Shown here piece by piece: positions 32,178-39,349 of a stretch of DNA of 39,349 nucleotides. The notes beneath the pieces are model-generated. The model worked only from the letters and a program-made list of their open reading frames with translations, was not told the origin of the DNA and did not search any database. Position numbers and translations under genes: made by a program. The stretch spans positions 1 through 39,349 of the forward strand of contig JAUIIM010000010.1 of the NCBI GenBank assembly GCA_030431785.1, given 5' to 3'. Numbering within the stretch: the stretch's first letter is position 1; every line of letters begins with the position of its first letter. The DNA comes from Acidimicrobiia bacterium. GTDB lineage: Bacteria; Actinomycetota; Acidimicrobiia; Spongiisociales; UBA5794.

Positions 32178-32924
32178 ATGACCGAACCGATACGCGTCTC
32201 CGCGTCGCTGTACAGCCTGTACCGCAAGTGTCCGCAGCAGGCGCTCGCTCGTCACCAGGGTGTGTACGGCAAGGGTTCGATGGCAAGCCTCAAGGGTGGG
32301 CTCGCACACAAGGTGTTCGCCGAGCATCTCGAAGGGCGCCCGATCGAGGATGATGTCTTTGCCCAACGCTGTCGTGAGCTGGTGGGGGAGCACATGTGGG
32401 GGCCGATGGGAGATGTCAACCCTCGACCGTCGGAGTTCAATGCGATGGTCTCCGAGGTGAAGGACCTGTACGACCGGTTCCGCCAGCTGCCAACGGACGG
32501 CTTCGTCGCCGCTGAGAAGGAGGTCGATGCGGGACTCGACGACGGTACGACACTGGTCGGTCGGGTCGATGCCGTGTTCGAGCGGTCCGACGGGACGGTG
32601 ATCGTCGATTGGAAGACCGGGTCGTACCTCGACGACTCCGATGCCCAGCTCGACTTCTATGCCTTGGCGTGGAAGCTCGTCAACGGTGCGCCTCCCTCGA
32701 GTGTTGAGGCAGCGTCGCTGGCGACCGGTGAGCAATATCAACGCCACCCGGACACGACCTCGCTTGCTGCGACTGAGGCCGAAGTCCGAGAAATGGTGAC
32801 AGCGATACGGGCCGCGGTCGAAGCCATGACGGAACTGGAGCGACGCGGGGGCCCGCATTGTCGCTGGTGTCCGCTCCTCGACGACTGTTCGGAAGGTTCG
32901 ACCGCCGTCGAGCTCCTGGAGTAG
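32178..32924 (+). CDS. PD-(D/E)XK nuclease with probable Fe-S cluster (Cas4/AddB-like)
   Basis: The 248-residue protein reads as a stand-alone RecB/Cas4-type nuclease. H44 lies in GGLAHKVFAEHLEG, followed by E113, GRVDAV (D131), VDWKTG (D144 and K146) and QLDFYAL (the Q-x3-Y helix). Four cysteines, C18 in YRKCP and C228, C231 and C237 in CRWCPLLDDC, have the split spacing seen in 4Fe-4S nucleases such as Cas4 and AddB. No helicase, cas gene or CRISPR is nearby, so it may act in DNA end processing alone. The ATG at 32178 has GAGGGAG upstream; TACGAT at 32150-32155 is a likely -10. Confidence 0.85.
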   Translation: MTEPIRVSASLYSLYRKCPQQALARHQGVYGKGSMASLKGGLAHKVFAEHLEGRPIEDDVFAQRCRELVGEHMWGPMGDVNPRPSEFNAMVSEVKDLYDRFRQLPTDGFVAAEKEVDAGLDDGTTLVGRVDAVFERSDGTVIVDWKTGSYLDDSDAQLDFYALAWKLVNGAPPSSVEAASLATGEQYQRHPDTTSLAATEAEVREMVTAIRAAVEAMTELERRGGPHCRWCPLLDDCSEGSTAVELLE

Positions 32925-32982
32925 TCCGGAGCGGCGTTGGGACATGACTCAAGGTCGCACGTGCCCAACTACTCTGCCGCCC

Positions 32983-33834
32983 ATGCCGACGCTTCTCGCC
33001 TTCCACGCTCACCCCGACGACGAATCCTCCAAGGGGGCAGGCACGGTTTCGATGCTCGCCGACCGCGGCGTCCGTTGTGTGCTGGTGACGGCCACCGGTG
33101 GCGAAGCGGGCGACATCCTCAACCCGGCGATGGATTCCCCCGATGTCGCCGAGAACCTCAAGGCGATCCGTGAGGAAGAGCTGATGGAGGCGGCGCGGAT
33201 CCAGGGGTACGAGGAGGTCGTGCTCCTCGGATACCGCGACAGCGGGATGCCCGACAGCCCTGACAACGCCAATCCCGAGGCGTTCGCCAACCAGGACGAG
33301 GAGGACGTCCTCCGATCGCTCGTCAGGATCGTGCGCCGAGTGCGACCTGATGTGTTCCTCGGGTACGACGCACATGAGTTCTATCCCCATCCGGACCACC
33401 TGCGTGTCCACGACATGTCGGTGAAGGTGTTCCATGCTGCAGCAGATGGCGACCGATTCCCGGGTGAGGGCGATCCCTGGCAGATCAAGCGTCTCTACGC
33501 ACCCCACGTGTTCACGCTCCGGAAGATGACGACGCTCCACGAAGCCATGCTCGACCGTCACGGATTTTCTCCCTTCGAGCAGTGGCTTGCACGTCTCGAC
33601 GGTCGTCCGGATCGTCCGGAGTCGGCCATCGTGAGGATCGACGTCACCGGCTACGTGGAGCGTGGTCGCGACGCCCTCCGAGCACATCGCACCCAGATCG
33701 ATCCGAACGGGTCATGGTTCCAGGTGCCGACCGACCTCGTCGAGGATGTCTACCCATGGGAGGAGTTCGAACTGCTCGCCTCCTCGGTCGAGACGCCCGC
33801 TGGCTCGGACGATCTCTTCGCTGGGCTCGATTGA
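32983..33834 (+). CDS. mca: Mycothiol S-conjugate amidase-like PIG-L protein
   Basis: The 283-residue PIG-L protein carries FHAHPDDESSKGAGTVSMLADRG at the start, VTATGGEAGDILNPAMDSPDV, LLGYRDSGMPDSPDN and YPHPDHLRVHD. The combination AHPDDESSKGA plus GDILNPAMD is characteristic of Mca, which cleaves mycothiol-drug conjugates, and of the related deacetylase MshB. Mca is favoured, but MshB cannot be excluded. TACTCT at 32970-32975 is 7 nt before the ATG, a leaderless-type promoter. The next gene starts 1 bp after its stop, so it heads the cluster mca-GTPase-GTPase-mscS. Confidence 0.8.
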   Translation: MPTLLAFHAHPDDESSKGAGTVSMLADRGVRCVLVTATGGEAGDILNPAMDSPDVAENLKAIREEELMEAARIQGYEEVVLLGYRDSGMPDSPDNANPEAFANQDEEDVLRSLVRIVRRVRPDVFLGYDAHEFYPHPDHLRVHDMSVKVFHAAADGDRFPGEGDPWQIKRLYAPHVFTLRKMTTLHEAMLDRHGFSPFEQWLARLDGRPDRPESAIVRIDVTGYVERGRDALRAHRTQIDPNGSWFQVPTDLVEDVYPWEEFELLASSVETPAGSDDLFAGLD

Positions 33835-33835
33835 G

Positions 33836-35134
33836 ATGAGTGTCCGCGACGATGTCCTCACCGAGCTCGACTCGATACCGGGCGTCTTGATCGACACCGC
33901 GATCGCTGAAGACCTCGATCGTGCGCGGGATGCAGTCGGCCAGATCGACGACCGCGAGATCGCCACCGCCGTGATCGTGGTGTGCGGACCGGCGGGCTGC
34001 GGAAAGTCGACCCTGGTCAATGCATTGGTGGGGAGCGATGTCTCGACGGTGTCGCCGGTGCGTCCGACGACCACGTCGATCGTGGCGATCGGGGGCTTTG
34101 GTGCGCCGATCCTCGATGGTGTCGACGAACTCATCGTGCTCGACTCGATGCCCGAAGGCTTTGTCGTCGTGGACACACCGGCGTGGGACCGCGCAACTTC
34201 TGCGATCGGTCCACTCCTCGACAGGGCCGCGGCGGCGATCGTGGTCGTGACTCCGGGTCGCTATGGAGACGAATCCGTTGCGGATGCGATCGCGACCGCC
34301 AGTACAACCGATCTCCACATCGTCGTGAATCGACTTCCGGATGACGCAGGTGCACGGGAGCAGCTTGAGGATGCGATCCATGAGCGTCTCGACCTGCGCC
34401 CGACGGCAACGTTTGCAGAAGGTGAGCAGGTCGTCGTCGACCTGGCCGACTTTGCAGGTCGTGCTGCCGCCGGACAGGGCGATGCAGCAGCGGTGTCCCC
34501 AGCGAGGCGTACCGCGATCGATGCCATCCGAGGCATCGCAAGTCGGATCACGGAACTGGCGCCGGAACTCGGTGCGGCACAACGCAGGATCGAGTCGGTG
34601 CGTGAAGAGGGAGGAGGCACTGTCGAGCTTCCGCATGCCGTCCCGGGGGGTTCCAGGGACGCGCTTCATGATGCTGCGGTTTCCGACCTGGACCGAGCGC
34701 TCGGTGATGTCGACGATCGGATCCGTGTCGGTGGGAACCGGCTCCTCGAGCAGATCGGCGACTCGCTGCCCGAGCACGCGGCCGACACCCCGTCTGAAAT
34801 CGCAGATCGTTGGCTCACACGAGTCGAGACCACCGCGGGGACGATGATCCGACCCCGGTGGCGCAAGGGGGCTGCAGACACAGCCGTCAGGTCCCATGCT
34901 GCAGTGCTGGTGTGCGGGGGAGACGCGCCACGTCGTGTGCGGCGGTTGCTGAAGGGCGGTCTCGACGACCTGCGGAACGATGCTCGGGATTGGTGGAACA
35001 CCGCAGTCGCCGATGCAGCATCGATCAGGATCGATCAATGGGCCGAAAGCGTCGAGGTAGCGGGCGCATTCCGTCCCGGCGCACTGTTGGCGGTCGCAGA
35101 CCGTCTGGCGGGGGGCAAGCGCCTCGATGAGTGA
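33836..35134 (+). CDS. Dynamin/HSR1-like P-loop GTPase, degenerate motifs
   Basis: The 432-residue protein has a GTPase domain in its first half: G1 VCGPAGCGKSTLVNALVG (about residue 50), RPTTTSI as G2, VVDTPAWD as G3 and VNRLPDD in place of the usual NKxD (G4). G3 lacks the glycine of DxxG, and G4 is degenerate, so guanine specificity may be weak. The second half is helical and charged, with RPRWRKG and RRVRRLLKGG, and has no clear membrane helix. It starts 1 bp after the mca stop and overlaps the next GTPase by 8 bp. Such tandem pairs are usual for actinobacterial dynamin-like proteins, although those are generally longer. Confidence 0.75.
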   Translation: MSVRDDVLTELDSIPGVLIDTAIAEDLDRARDAVGQIDDREIATAVIVVCGPAGCGKSTLVNALVGSDVSTVSPVRPTTTSIVAIGGFGAPILDGVDELIVLDSMPEGFVVVDTPAWDRATSAIGPLLDRAAAAIVVVTPGRYGDESVADAIATASTTDLHIVVNRLPDDAGAREQLEDAIHERLDLRPTATFAEGEQVVVDLADFAGRAAAGQGDAAAVSPARRTAIDAIRGIASRITELAPELGAAQRRIESVREEGGGTVELPHAVPGGSRDALHDAAVSDLDRALGDVDDRIRVGGNRLLEQIGDSLPEHAADTPSEIADRWLTRVETTAGTMIRPRWRKGAADTAVRSHAAVLVCGGDAPRRVRRLLKGGLDDLRNDARDWWNTAVADAASIRIDQWAESVEVAGAFRPGALLAVADRLAGGKRLDE

Positions 35135-36017
35135 GCTGCGGCCCCTCGAAAACGCGATGGACATCTGCCTCGCACGATCAGAGGATGTCCTCGAACCCGA
35201 GCGCTGGGACGAACTCCAGCGTCTCCGCGGCATGGTCAGGGAACGTTCAGGTTTCGTCGGTGATGTCGTCGTCGTGGCGCTTGCGGGAGGTACCGGATCG
35301 GGGAAGTCTTCGCTGTTCAACGCGTTGTGCGGGCGTGCGGTCGCCCGGGTCAGCATCGAACGCCCGACAACCTCCAGAGCGCTCGCGGCGATCCCCGGCG
35401 ACCACCCAGCGGACCTGGATCCGCTCATGGATGCTCTCGGTGTCGACGACGTGGTCGAGGTCGACTCGCTGGATCGAACGGTCCTACTGGATCTTCCCGA
35501 CTTCGACAGCACGTTCACCGACCATCGAGCCATCGTCGAGTCGGTGCTTTCGGTCGTGGACGCTGTCGTCTGGGTGCTTGATCCGGAGAAGTACAACGAC
35601 CTGATCATCCACGACACGTTCCTCAAACCACTCGCCCCGTTCCAGGATCAGATGATCTTTGTCCTGAACCAATCGGACCGTCTCGCAGGGCATACTGCGA
35701 GCGTTCTCGACAGCGTGCGACTCCATCTCCAATCCGACGGCTATCTGTCGCCCGAGGTGGTCGCCGCCGTTGCTCGGGCTACGGAGACCATCGACCTGGA
35801 TGTCGAAGATCTCAAAGCCCTTATCGCTCAACGCTTCGACGCAAAGCGAACGGCGACCGCGAGGCTCGCGACGGAGATCGCTGCCGCCGCAAACGACCTG
35901 TGGGTGGCACTCGATGGGGTCGAAGGGGAAGACGTCGCATTTGCCCGTGCGTCGTTCGTATCGTTGGGAGTCACCGCCGCCGAGGTGCGGTTCCGCAACA
36001 CGACGAGGAGTGAATAG
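35127..36017 (+). CDS. HSR1-like P-loop GTPase, short form
   Basis: The 296-residue protein has G1 LAGGTGSGKSSLFNALCG (about residues 52-68), G2 RPTTSRAL, G3 LLDLPDFDSTFTDHR (family variant DLPDFDS rather than DxxG), and G4 FVLNQSDR. A short helical stretch follows. It lacks the long C-terminal helical/membrane part of many relatives. With the preceding GTPase, overlapping by 8 bp, it probably forms a pair in which this member has the better-preserved nucleotide site. The mscS start follows 4 bp after its stop. The role is unknown; membrane remodelling is an inference from the family and the channel neighbour. Confidence 0.78.
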   Translation: MSELRPLENAMDICLARSEDVLEPERWDELQRLRGMVRERSGFVGDVVVVALAGGTGSGKSSLFNALCGRAVARVSIERPTTSRALAAIPGDHPADLDPLMDALGVDDVVEVDSLDRTVLLDLPDFDSTFTDHRAIVESVLSVVDAVVWVLDPEKYNDLIIHDTFLKPLAPFQDQMIFVLNQSDRLAGHTASVLDSVRLHLQSDGYLSPEVVAAVARATETIDLDVEDLKALIAQRFDAKRTATARLATEIAAAANDLWVALDGVEGEDVAFARASFVSLGVTAAEVRFRNTTRSE

Positions 36018-36021
36018 ACCG

Positions 36022-36933
36022 GTGTGGGACTCTGTTGCTGATTGGTTTTCGACGTTCTGGACGGACAATCGCGGTGTCTTGATCGGCACGGCGATCGTCA
36101 TGATCGGCACCTACATACTCGTCCGCGTTGTTCGCCGTGGGATTCGACGCTGGGAGAAGAAGGTCGAATCTCAGTTCACCGAGTCCTCGTCGTCGGCAGA
36201 CCGCGAACGTGGTCAACGGCTCATCACGATCGCCGACGTGCTCAACCTGACCGCATCGATCGTGCTGTACTCGATTGGGCTGTTGACCCTGTTGTCGCTC
36301 TGGGGCGTTCCGATGACGGCATTCATCGCGGTCGGGTCCACGATCGGTGTGGCGATCGGATTCGGTGCTCAGGACGTCGTCGGTGACATCCTTGCCGGGT
36401 TCCTGATCCTCATCGAGGACCAGTATGCGATCGGAGACGTCGTCCGCATCGCCGGTGTGGAGGGGACGGTCGAAGGCATCAAACTCCGCACGACCGTGTT
36501 GCGAGACATCAACGGTGAACGCCACTACGTACCCAACGGTCAGATCCAAGTCGCCTCGAACCTCACCTCGGAGTTCTCCCGTCTCGTGGTCGACGTCCCC
36601 GTCTCCTACGACACGGACCTCGATCGCGCTTCCCAGGTCATCTTGGAAGAGGCGAACGCCTTCGCCTATTCCGACGACTGGCGGGCTGATTTCCTGGAGC
36701 CACCAGAGTTGCTCGGTGTGAACAAGCTCGGTGATTCCGCGATCGACATCCGGTTGCTGATGACGCTGACGTCCGAGGCTCGATGGCGAGTGAAGCGGGC
36801 GTTCCTCAAGCAGATCAAGGAACGGATGGACCGCGAGGGCATCTCGATCCCGTTCAACCACATCCGAGTGCTTGTGTCCGAACTGCCGGACGACGAGGGC
36901 ACCTCCGACTCAACTGGGTCGCAGGACTCGTAG
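36022..36933 (+). CDS. MscS-family mechanosensitive channel
   Basis: The 303-residue protein has an N-terminal helix (GVLIGTAIVMIGTYILV), a second hydrophobic pair (IVLYSIGLLTLLSLWGV, MTAFIAVGSTIGVAIGFGAQDVVGDILAGFLILIEDQYAIGD) with the pore helix, and the beta-domain signature RIAGVEGTVEGIKLRTTVLRDINGERHYVPNGQI. It relieves turgor by opening under membrane tension. The start is taken at GTG 36022, 11 nt after GAGGAG; a GTG at 36010 inside the GTPase gene is less likely. Its 3' end overlaps the convergent lipid kinase gene by 24 bp. Confidence 0.92.
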   Translation: MWDSVADWFSTFWTDNRGVLIGTAIVMIGTYILVRVVRRGIRRWEKKVESQFTESSSSADRERGQRLITIADVLNLTASIVLYSIGLLTLLSLWGVPMTAFIAVGSTIGVAIGFGAQDVVGDILAGFLILIEDQYAIGDVVRIAGVEGTVEGIKLRTTVLRDINGERHYVPNGQIQVASNLTSEFSRLVVDVPVSYDTDLDRASQVILEEANAFAYSDDWRADFLEPPELLGVNKLGDSAIDIRLLMTLTSEARWRVKRAFLKQIKERMDREGISIPFNHIRVLVSELPDDEGTSDSTGSQDS

Positions 36934-37827
36934 CGCTGTCTCGTCGTCGGTGACACTCACATGCTCGGCATTGCCGAGGAGCTCGCCGTCTGCCTGCAAG
37001 GGTGAAGCCGGATCGGCAGTCACCTCGAGTTCATCGAAGCCAGTCCACACCTGTGTGCCCGCTCTGTCGTCGTGGGACCGACCGAGCACAGCACGCGTGA
37101 GCACCTGGGTTCCGCGGGTGATCGCGAGTTCGTCGACCGCCAACGCGGCGAGGCCATCGACCTCATGGTCGACGATCCGGAGTGGCACCCGACCGAAGTA
37201 GGTGTACGGGTCGTGTACCTGGGTGAGCACGGCCACGGCATCGAACGGCGTCGTCCCATCAGTGACGCGTAGGTTCGGCTTCCGCGTCCTCCAGTCGGCC
37301 ATCAGCCTTCCGACTGCCGTCGTTGCGTAGTAGATGCCACCGAAACGAACCTTTGCGTGGGGTCGCTGTTCCGCTGCCTGGACGACGGCGGCATCGAATC
37401 CGATCCCGACGGAGAACGTCGCGATCCGAGTCAGATGTCCGGTGTCCAGCTCCGCTTCGATACGTGCGCATCGCGTCGGGAGGGCTTCGTAGCCGATCGC
37501 CGAACGTGCTGCGTCGGCGGCCTTCTGTGGGATCCCGAGGATGCGCGACAACACGTTGGTCGTCCCGACGGGGAGGAGTCCGAGGGCGGTCGGTGACCCG
37601 ACCAGGCCGTTCGCGACATGGTGGGCGACACCGTCGCCCCCCATCGCAAACACTGCATCGATACCTCGTTCGGCCGCAGCACGTGTCTCTCGCAAGGTTT
37701 CCGCACCACTGACCGGCCACAGTGTCTCCAGCTCATAGCCCTGCCGCAATGCGGTGACGACCTCGCGGTACACGCCACCCGTGAATTGGGATGCGGAGGG
37801 GTTGGCGATCAGGACGGCACGGGGCAT
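36910..37827 (-). CDS. Diacylglycerol kinase-family lipid kinase
   Basis: The 305-residue protein shows the DAGK catalytic pattern: AVLIANPSASQF at the start, VFAMGGDGVAHHVANGL (nucleotide site), LGLLPVGTTNVLSRILGIP and the C-terminal VTADPASPLQADGELLG. The family phosphorylates diacylglycerol or related lipids; some members act on sphingosine or ceramide. TACGAT on the minus strand (37839-37834) lies 6 nt before the ATG at 37827, implying a leaderless message. It converges with mscS. The response regulator upstream ends 52 bp away. Confidence 0.88.
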   Translation of the reverse strand: MPRAVLIANPSASQFTGGVYREVVTALRQGYELETLWPVSGAETLRETRAAAERGIDAVFAMGGDGVAHHVANGLVGSPTALGLLPVGTTNVLSRILGIPQKAADAARSAIGYEALPTRCARIEAELDTGHLTRIATFSVGIGFDAAVVQAAEQRPHAKVRFGGIYYATTAVGRLMADWRTRKPNLRVTDGTTPFDAVAVLTQVHDPYTYFGRVPLRIVDHEVDGLAALAVDELAITRGTQVLTRAVLGRSHDDRAGTQVWTGFDELEVTADPASPLQADGELLGNAEHVSVTDDETALRVLRPS

Positions 37828-37878
37828 CCATGAATCGTATTGCGGTGAGCGGGGTTGCGGCCGGTGTAGCGCTCGACG

Positions 37879-38247
37879 CTAGGCGAGGAGCTTCTCGACC
37901 GCTTCCCGGAGGTCGATCGGGCGGAACGGTTTCGTCATGAACCCGTCGGCACCGCCTTCGACCGCTCGATCCGCCATCTCGGGCTGTGCGTGTGCGGTCA
38001 GGATGAGGACGAGGAGATCCTCCGTGGTGGGGTCCTGCCGGATCCTGCGGAGCACTTCCCAGCCGTCAATACCGGGGAGCCCAATGTCGAGGACGACGAG
38101 ATCGGGATGTTCGCTCTTGATGAGCTCCAGGCCCTTGGGGCCCTCGTCGGCGGCGAGGAAATCGATATCGAGCACGCGGAGACAGACCTCGATGAGCCGC
38201 CGTACCGATGGAGAATCCTCGATGACGAGGACTTTTGCCCGTTCCAT
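37879..38247 (-). CDS. Stand-alone response regulator receiver protein
   Basis: A 122-residue single REC domain: KVLVIEDSPSVRRLIEVCL with acidic residues near 10-11, the phospho-acceptor D54 in LVVLDIGLPGIDGWEVL, T84 in LILTAHAQ and K106 in FMTKPF. There is no DNA-binding or output domain, so it probably signals by protein contact in a phosphorelay. No histidine kinase is adjacent. The ATG at 38247 begins the domain; the frame runs upstream over the divergent promoter gap. Confidence 0.92.
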   Translation of the reverse strand: MERAKVLVIEDSPSVRRLIEVCLRVLDIDFLAADEGPKGLELIKSEHPDLVVLDIGLPGIDGWEVLRRIRQDPTTEDLLVLILTAHAQPEMADRAVEGGADGFMTKPFRPIDLREAVEKLLA

Positions 38248-38294
38248 GTGTGGAGTATCGGCCGTTTTCCTCGCAGCTTCAATGGAATCTTGCC

Positions 38295-38312
38295 GAAGTC
38301 GGAGGCGACTTC
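38295..38312. repeat. Inverted repeat in the rocA/response regulator gap
   Basis: GAAGTCG (38295-38301) and CGACTTC (38306-38312) are exact inverses around GAGG. It sits in the 137-bp gap between the divergent genes, upstream of TACCAT (38339-38344), the probable -10 for the dehydrogenase. It may be an operator. Confidence 0.4.
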
Positions 38313-38384
38313 CGGCGCCTTGGCAGCGTTCCGCGTCGTACCATTGGCGAACGCACCCTTGGGCCGCACCGACGAGGAGGAACA

Positions 38385-39349
38385 GTGCTACCGCCGTACG
38401 CACCGGAACCGTATTCCGACTTCAGTGAAGAGACCAGCGCCGCTGCCTATCAAGCCGGCCTCGCGGCGGTCGCCTCCAAGCTCGGGGAGCGCGCCCCGCT
38501 CGTCATCGGTGGTGAGGAGGTCGACACGAAGGGATCGATCGAGTCGGTGAACCCGTCGAAGCCCGGCGAGCGTGTCGGTACATCGGCCTCGGCGTCCAAG
38601 AGTCATGTCGACGACGCCCTGGACGCAGCGTGGAAAGCGTATTCCGGATGGGCACGCCGCACGCCGGAAGAGAGGGCCGGCGTGGTGCACCGCATCGGGG
38701 ACCTGATGGCGGAGCGCAAGTTCGAGCTCGCAGCATGGCAGTCCTATGAGGCAGGGAAGAACTGGGCCGAGGCCGAGGCCGACGTTGCAGAGGCGATCGA
38801 TTTCTGTCGGTACTACGCACATCAGGCGATCCGACTCGGGCAGCCCGTGGATGTCGTCCAGGTCAACGGAGAGACGAACACGTCGTGGTTGCAGCCGATG
38901 GGCGCCGGTGTCGTCATCCCGCCGTGGAACTTCCCGTTGGCGATTCCTGTCGGGATGGTCATCGGACCGGTCGCTGCGGGGAACACGGTCGTGATGAAGC
39001 CGGCATCCAACACACCGCTCATCGCCTCTCAGTTCATGAAGATCGCCGCCGAAGCCGGTCTGCCCGATGGCGTCGTGAACTTCCTCCCCGGAGCGGGTGG
39101 CGAGATCGGTGATCCGCTCGTCGACCATCCTCGGACTCGCTTCGTCAACTTCACCGGCTCCAAGGAAGTCGGGCTGCGCATCGCCGAGCGGTCCGCAAAG
39201 ATCACCGATGGTCAGATTTGGCTGAAGCGTGCCTACATGGAGATGGGTGGCAAGGACGCCCTGATCGTCGATGACACGGCGGACCTCGACGCTGCCGCGA
39301 CCGACGTCGTGCGGTCGGCGTTCGGGTTCCAGGGGCAGAAGTGCTCAGC
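38385..39349 (+). CDS. rocA: L-glutamate gamma-semialdehyde (P5C) dehydrogenase, 3' end missing
   Basis: The first 321 residues of an aldehyde dehydrogenase that oxidises glutamate semialdehyde/1-pyrroline-5-carboxylate to glutamate in proline breakdown. The start is GTG 38385 behind GAGGAGG. Visible are [43 protein letters not shown], the NAD-site [63 protein letters not shown] and FGFQGQKCS with the catalytic cysteine at the very edge. [12 protein letters not shown] and the GQKCS run mark the P5C dehydrogenase subgroup. It is cut by the window end. Confidence 0.9.
   Translation, partial: MLPPYAPEPYSDFSEETSAAAYQAGLAAVASKLGERAPLVIGGEEVDTKGSIESVNPSKPGERVGTSASASKSHVDDALDAAWKAYSGWARRTPEERAGVVHRIGDLMAERKFELAAWQSYEAGKNWAEAEADVAEAIDFCRYYAHQAIRLGQPVDVVQVNGETNTSWLQPMGAGVVIPPWNFPLAIPVGMVIGPVAAGNTVVMKPASNTPLIASQFMKIAAEAGLPDGVVNFLPGAGGEIGDPLVDHPRTRFVNFTGSKEVGLRIAERSAKITDGQIWLKRAYMEMGGKDALIVDDTADLDAAATDVVRSAFGFQGQKCS

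Noticed and set aside
32178..32924. The nuclease as Cas4 of a CRISPR locus
   Set aside because: No repeats or other cas genes occur in the window; the motifs are shared with AddB and other RecB-type nucleases.
33644..35626. A 660-codon open frame on the minus strand opposite mca and the two GTPases
   Set aside because: It runs antisense across well-supported genes, is low in hydrophobic pattern and rich in Arg/Ser/Asp from high-GC third-position bias, and shows no motif.

Overview
The window is a 39.3 kb piece of a high-GC bacterial chromosome, almost certainly an actinobacterium. The evidence is a mycothiol S-conjugate amidase-like gene, an F420-biosynthesis guanylyltransferase (CofC/FbiD type), a long-form ACT-domain SerA, a GatCAB amidotransferase next to gltX, a DUF222/13E12-type HNH gene under an actinobacterial LexA box, and promoters that place a TANNNT hexamer 6-8 nt before an ATG (leaderless transcripts). 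The mix suggests an environmental lineage, perhaps Acidimicrobiia-like, but the class is an inference. No rRNA, CRISPR array, phage or classical transposase was seen.

Layout. 1-5.3 kb: the start of a YczE-like membrane gene (minus strand), then the tight operon gatC-gatA-gatB-serA. 5.3-10.9 kb: a repeat-rich stretch with several unrelated short tandem arrays (periods 7, 8 and 17). It also holds a LexA-boxed HNH gene, pgpA, a hypothetical gene, an S9 peptidase, and a four-helix-bundle gene bracketed by inverted AGTACNN heptad arrays. A 73-bp gene-less relative of that element lies in front of gatC. 10.9-14.7 kb: ilvE, an FAH-family gene, gltX, a VOC protein, then tRNA-Gln and tRNA-Glu with a strong terminator. 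Together with GatCAB this is the transamidation route to Gln-tRNA. 14.9-16.5 kb: an unassigned P-loop ATPase of lower GC just behind the tRNA pair.

16.7-25.9 kb: a methyltransferase, a CPA1 antiporter and a frameshifted small gene on the plus strand. Facing them is a long minus-strand run: substrate-binding protein, permease, cofC, PIG-L deacetylase, saccharopine dehydrogenase-like gene, SDR and GMC oxidoreductase. Several of these overlap by 4 bp, and the GMC gene appears to start at CTG. 26.0-32.1 kb: pyk, a small NifU-N-like gene, and two tandem VanW/PASTA envelope proteins. 32.2-36.9 kb: a Cas4/AddB-like nuclease with a four-cysteine cluster, then a compact cluster of mca, two GTPases and an MscS channel. 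36.9-39.3 kb: a lipid kinase, a lone receiver-domain protein, and the 5' part of a P5C dehydrogenase cut by the window end.

The best candidate for something undescribed is the element at 10405-10868: a four-helix-bundle (TIGR02436/S23-like) gene between inverted arrays of AGTACNN heptads, with a hairpin-only relative at 314-386. Both share 17-19 bp identical stretches. This resembles an autonomous element and its internally deleted derivative, although no recognisable transposase is present.
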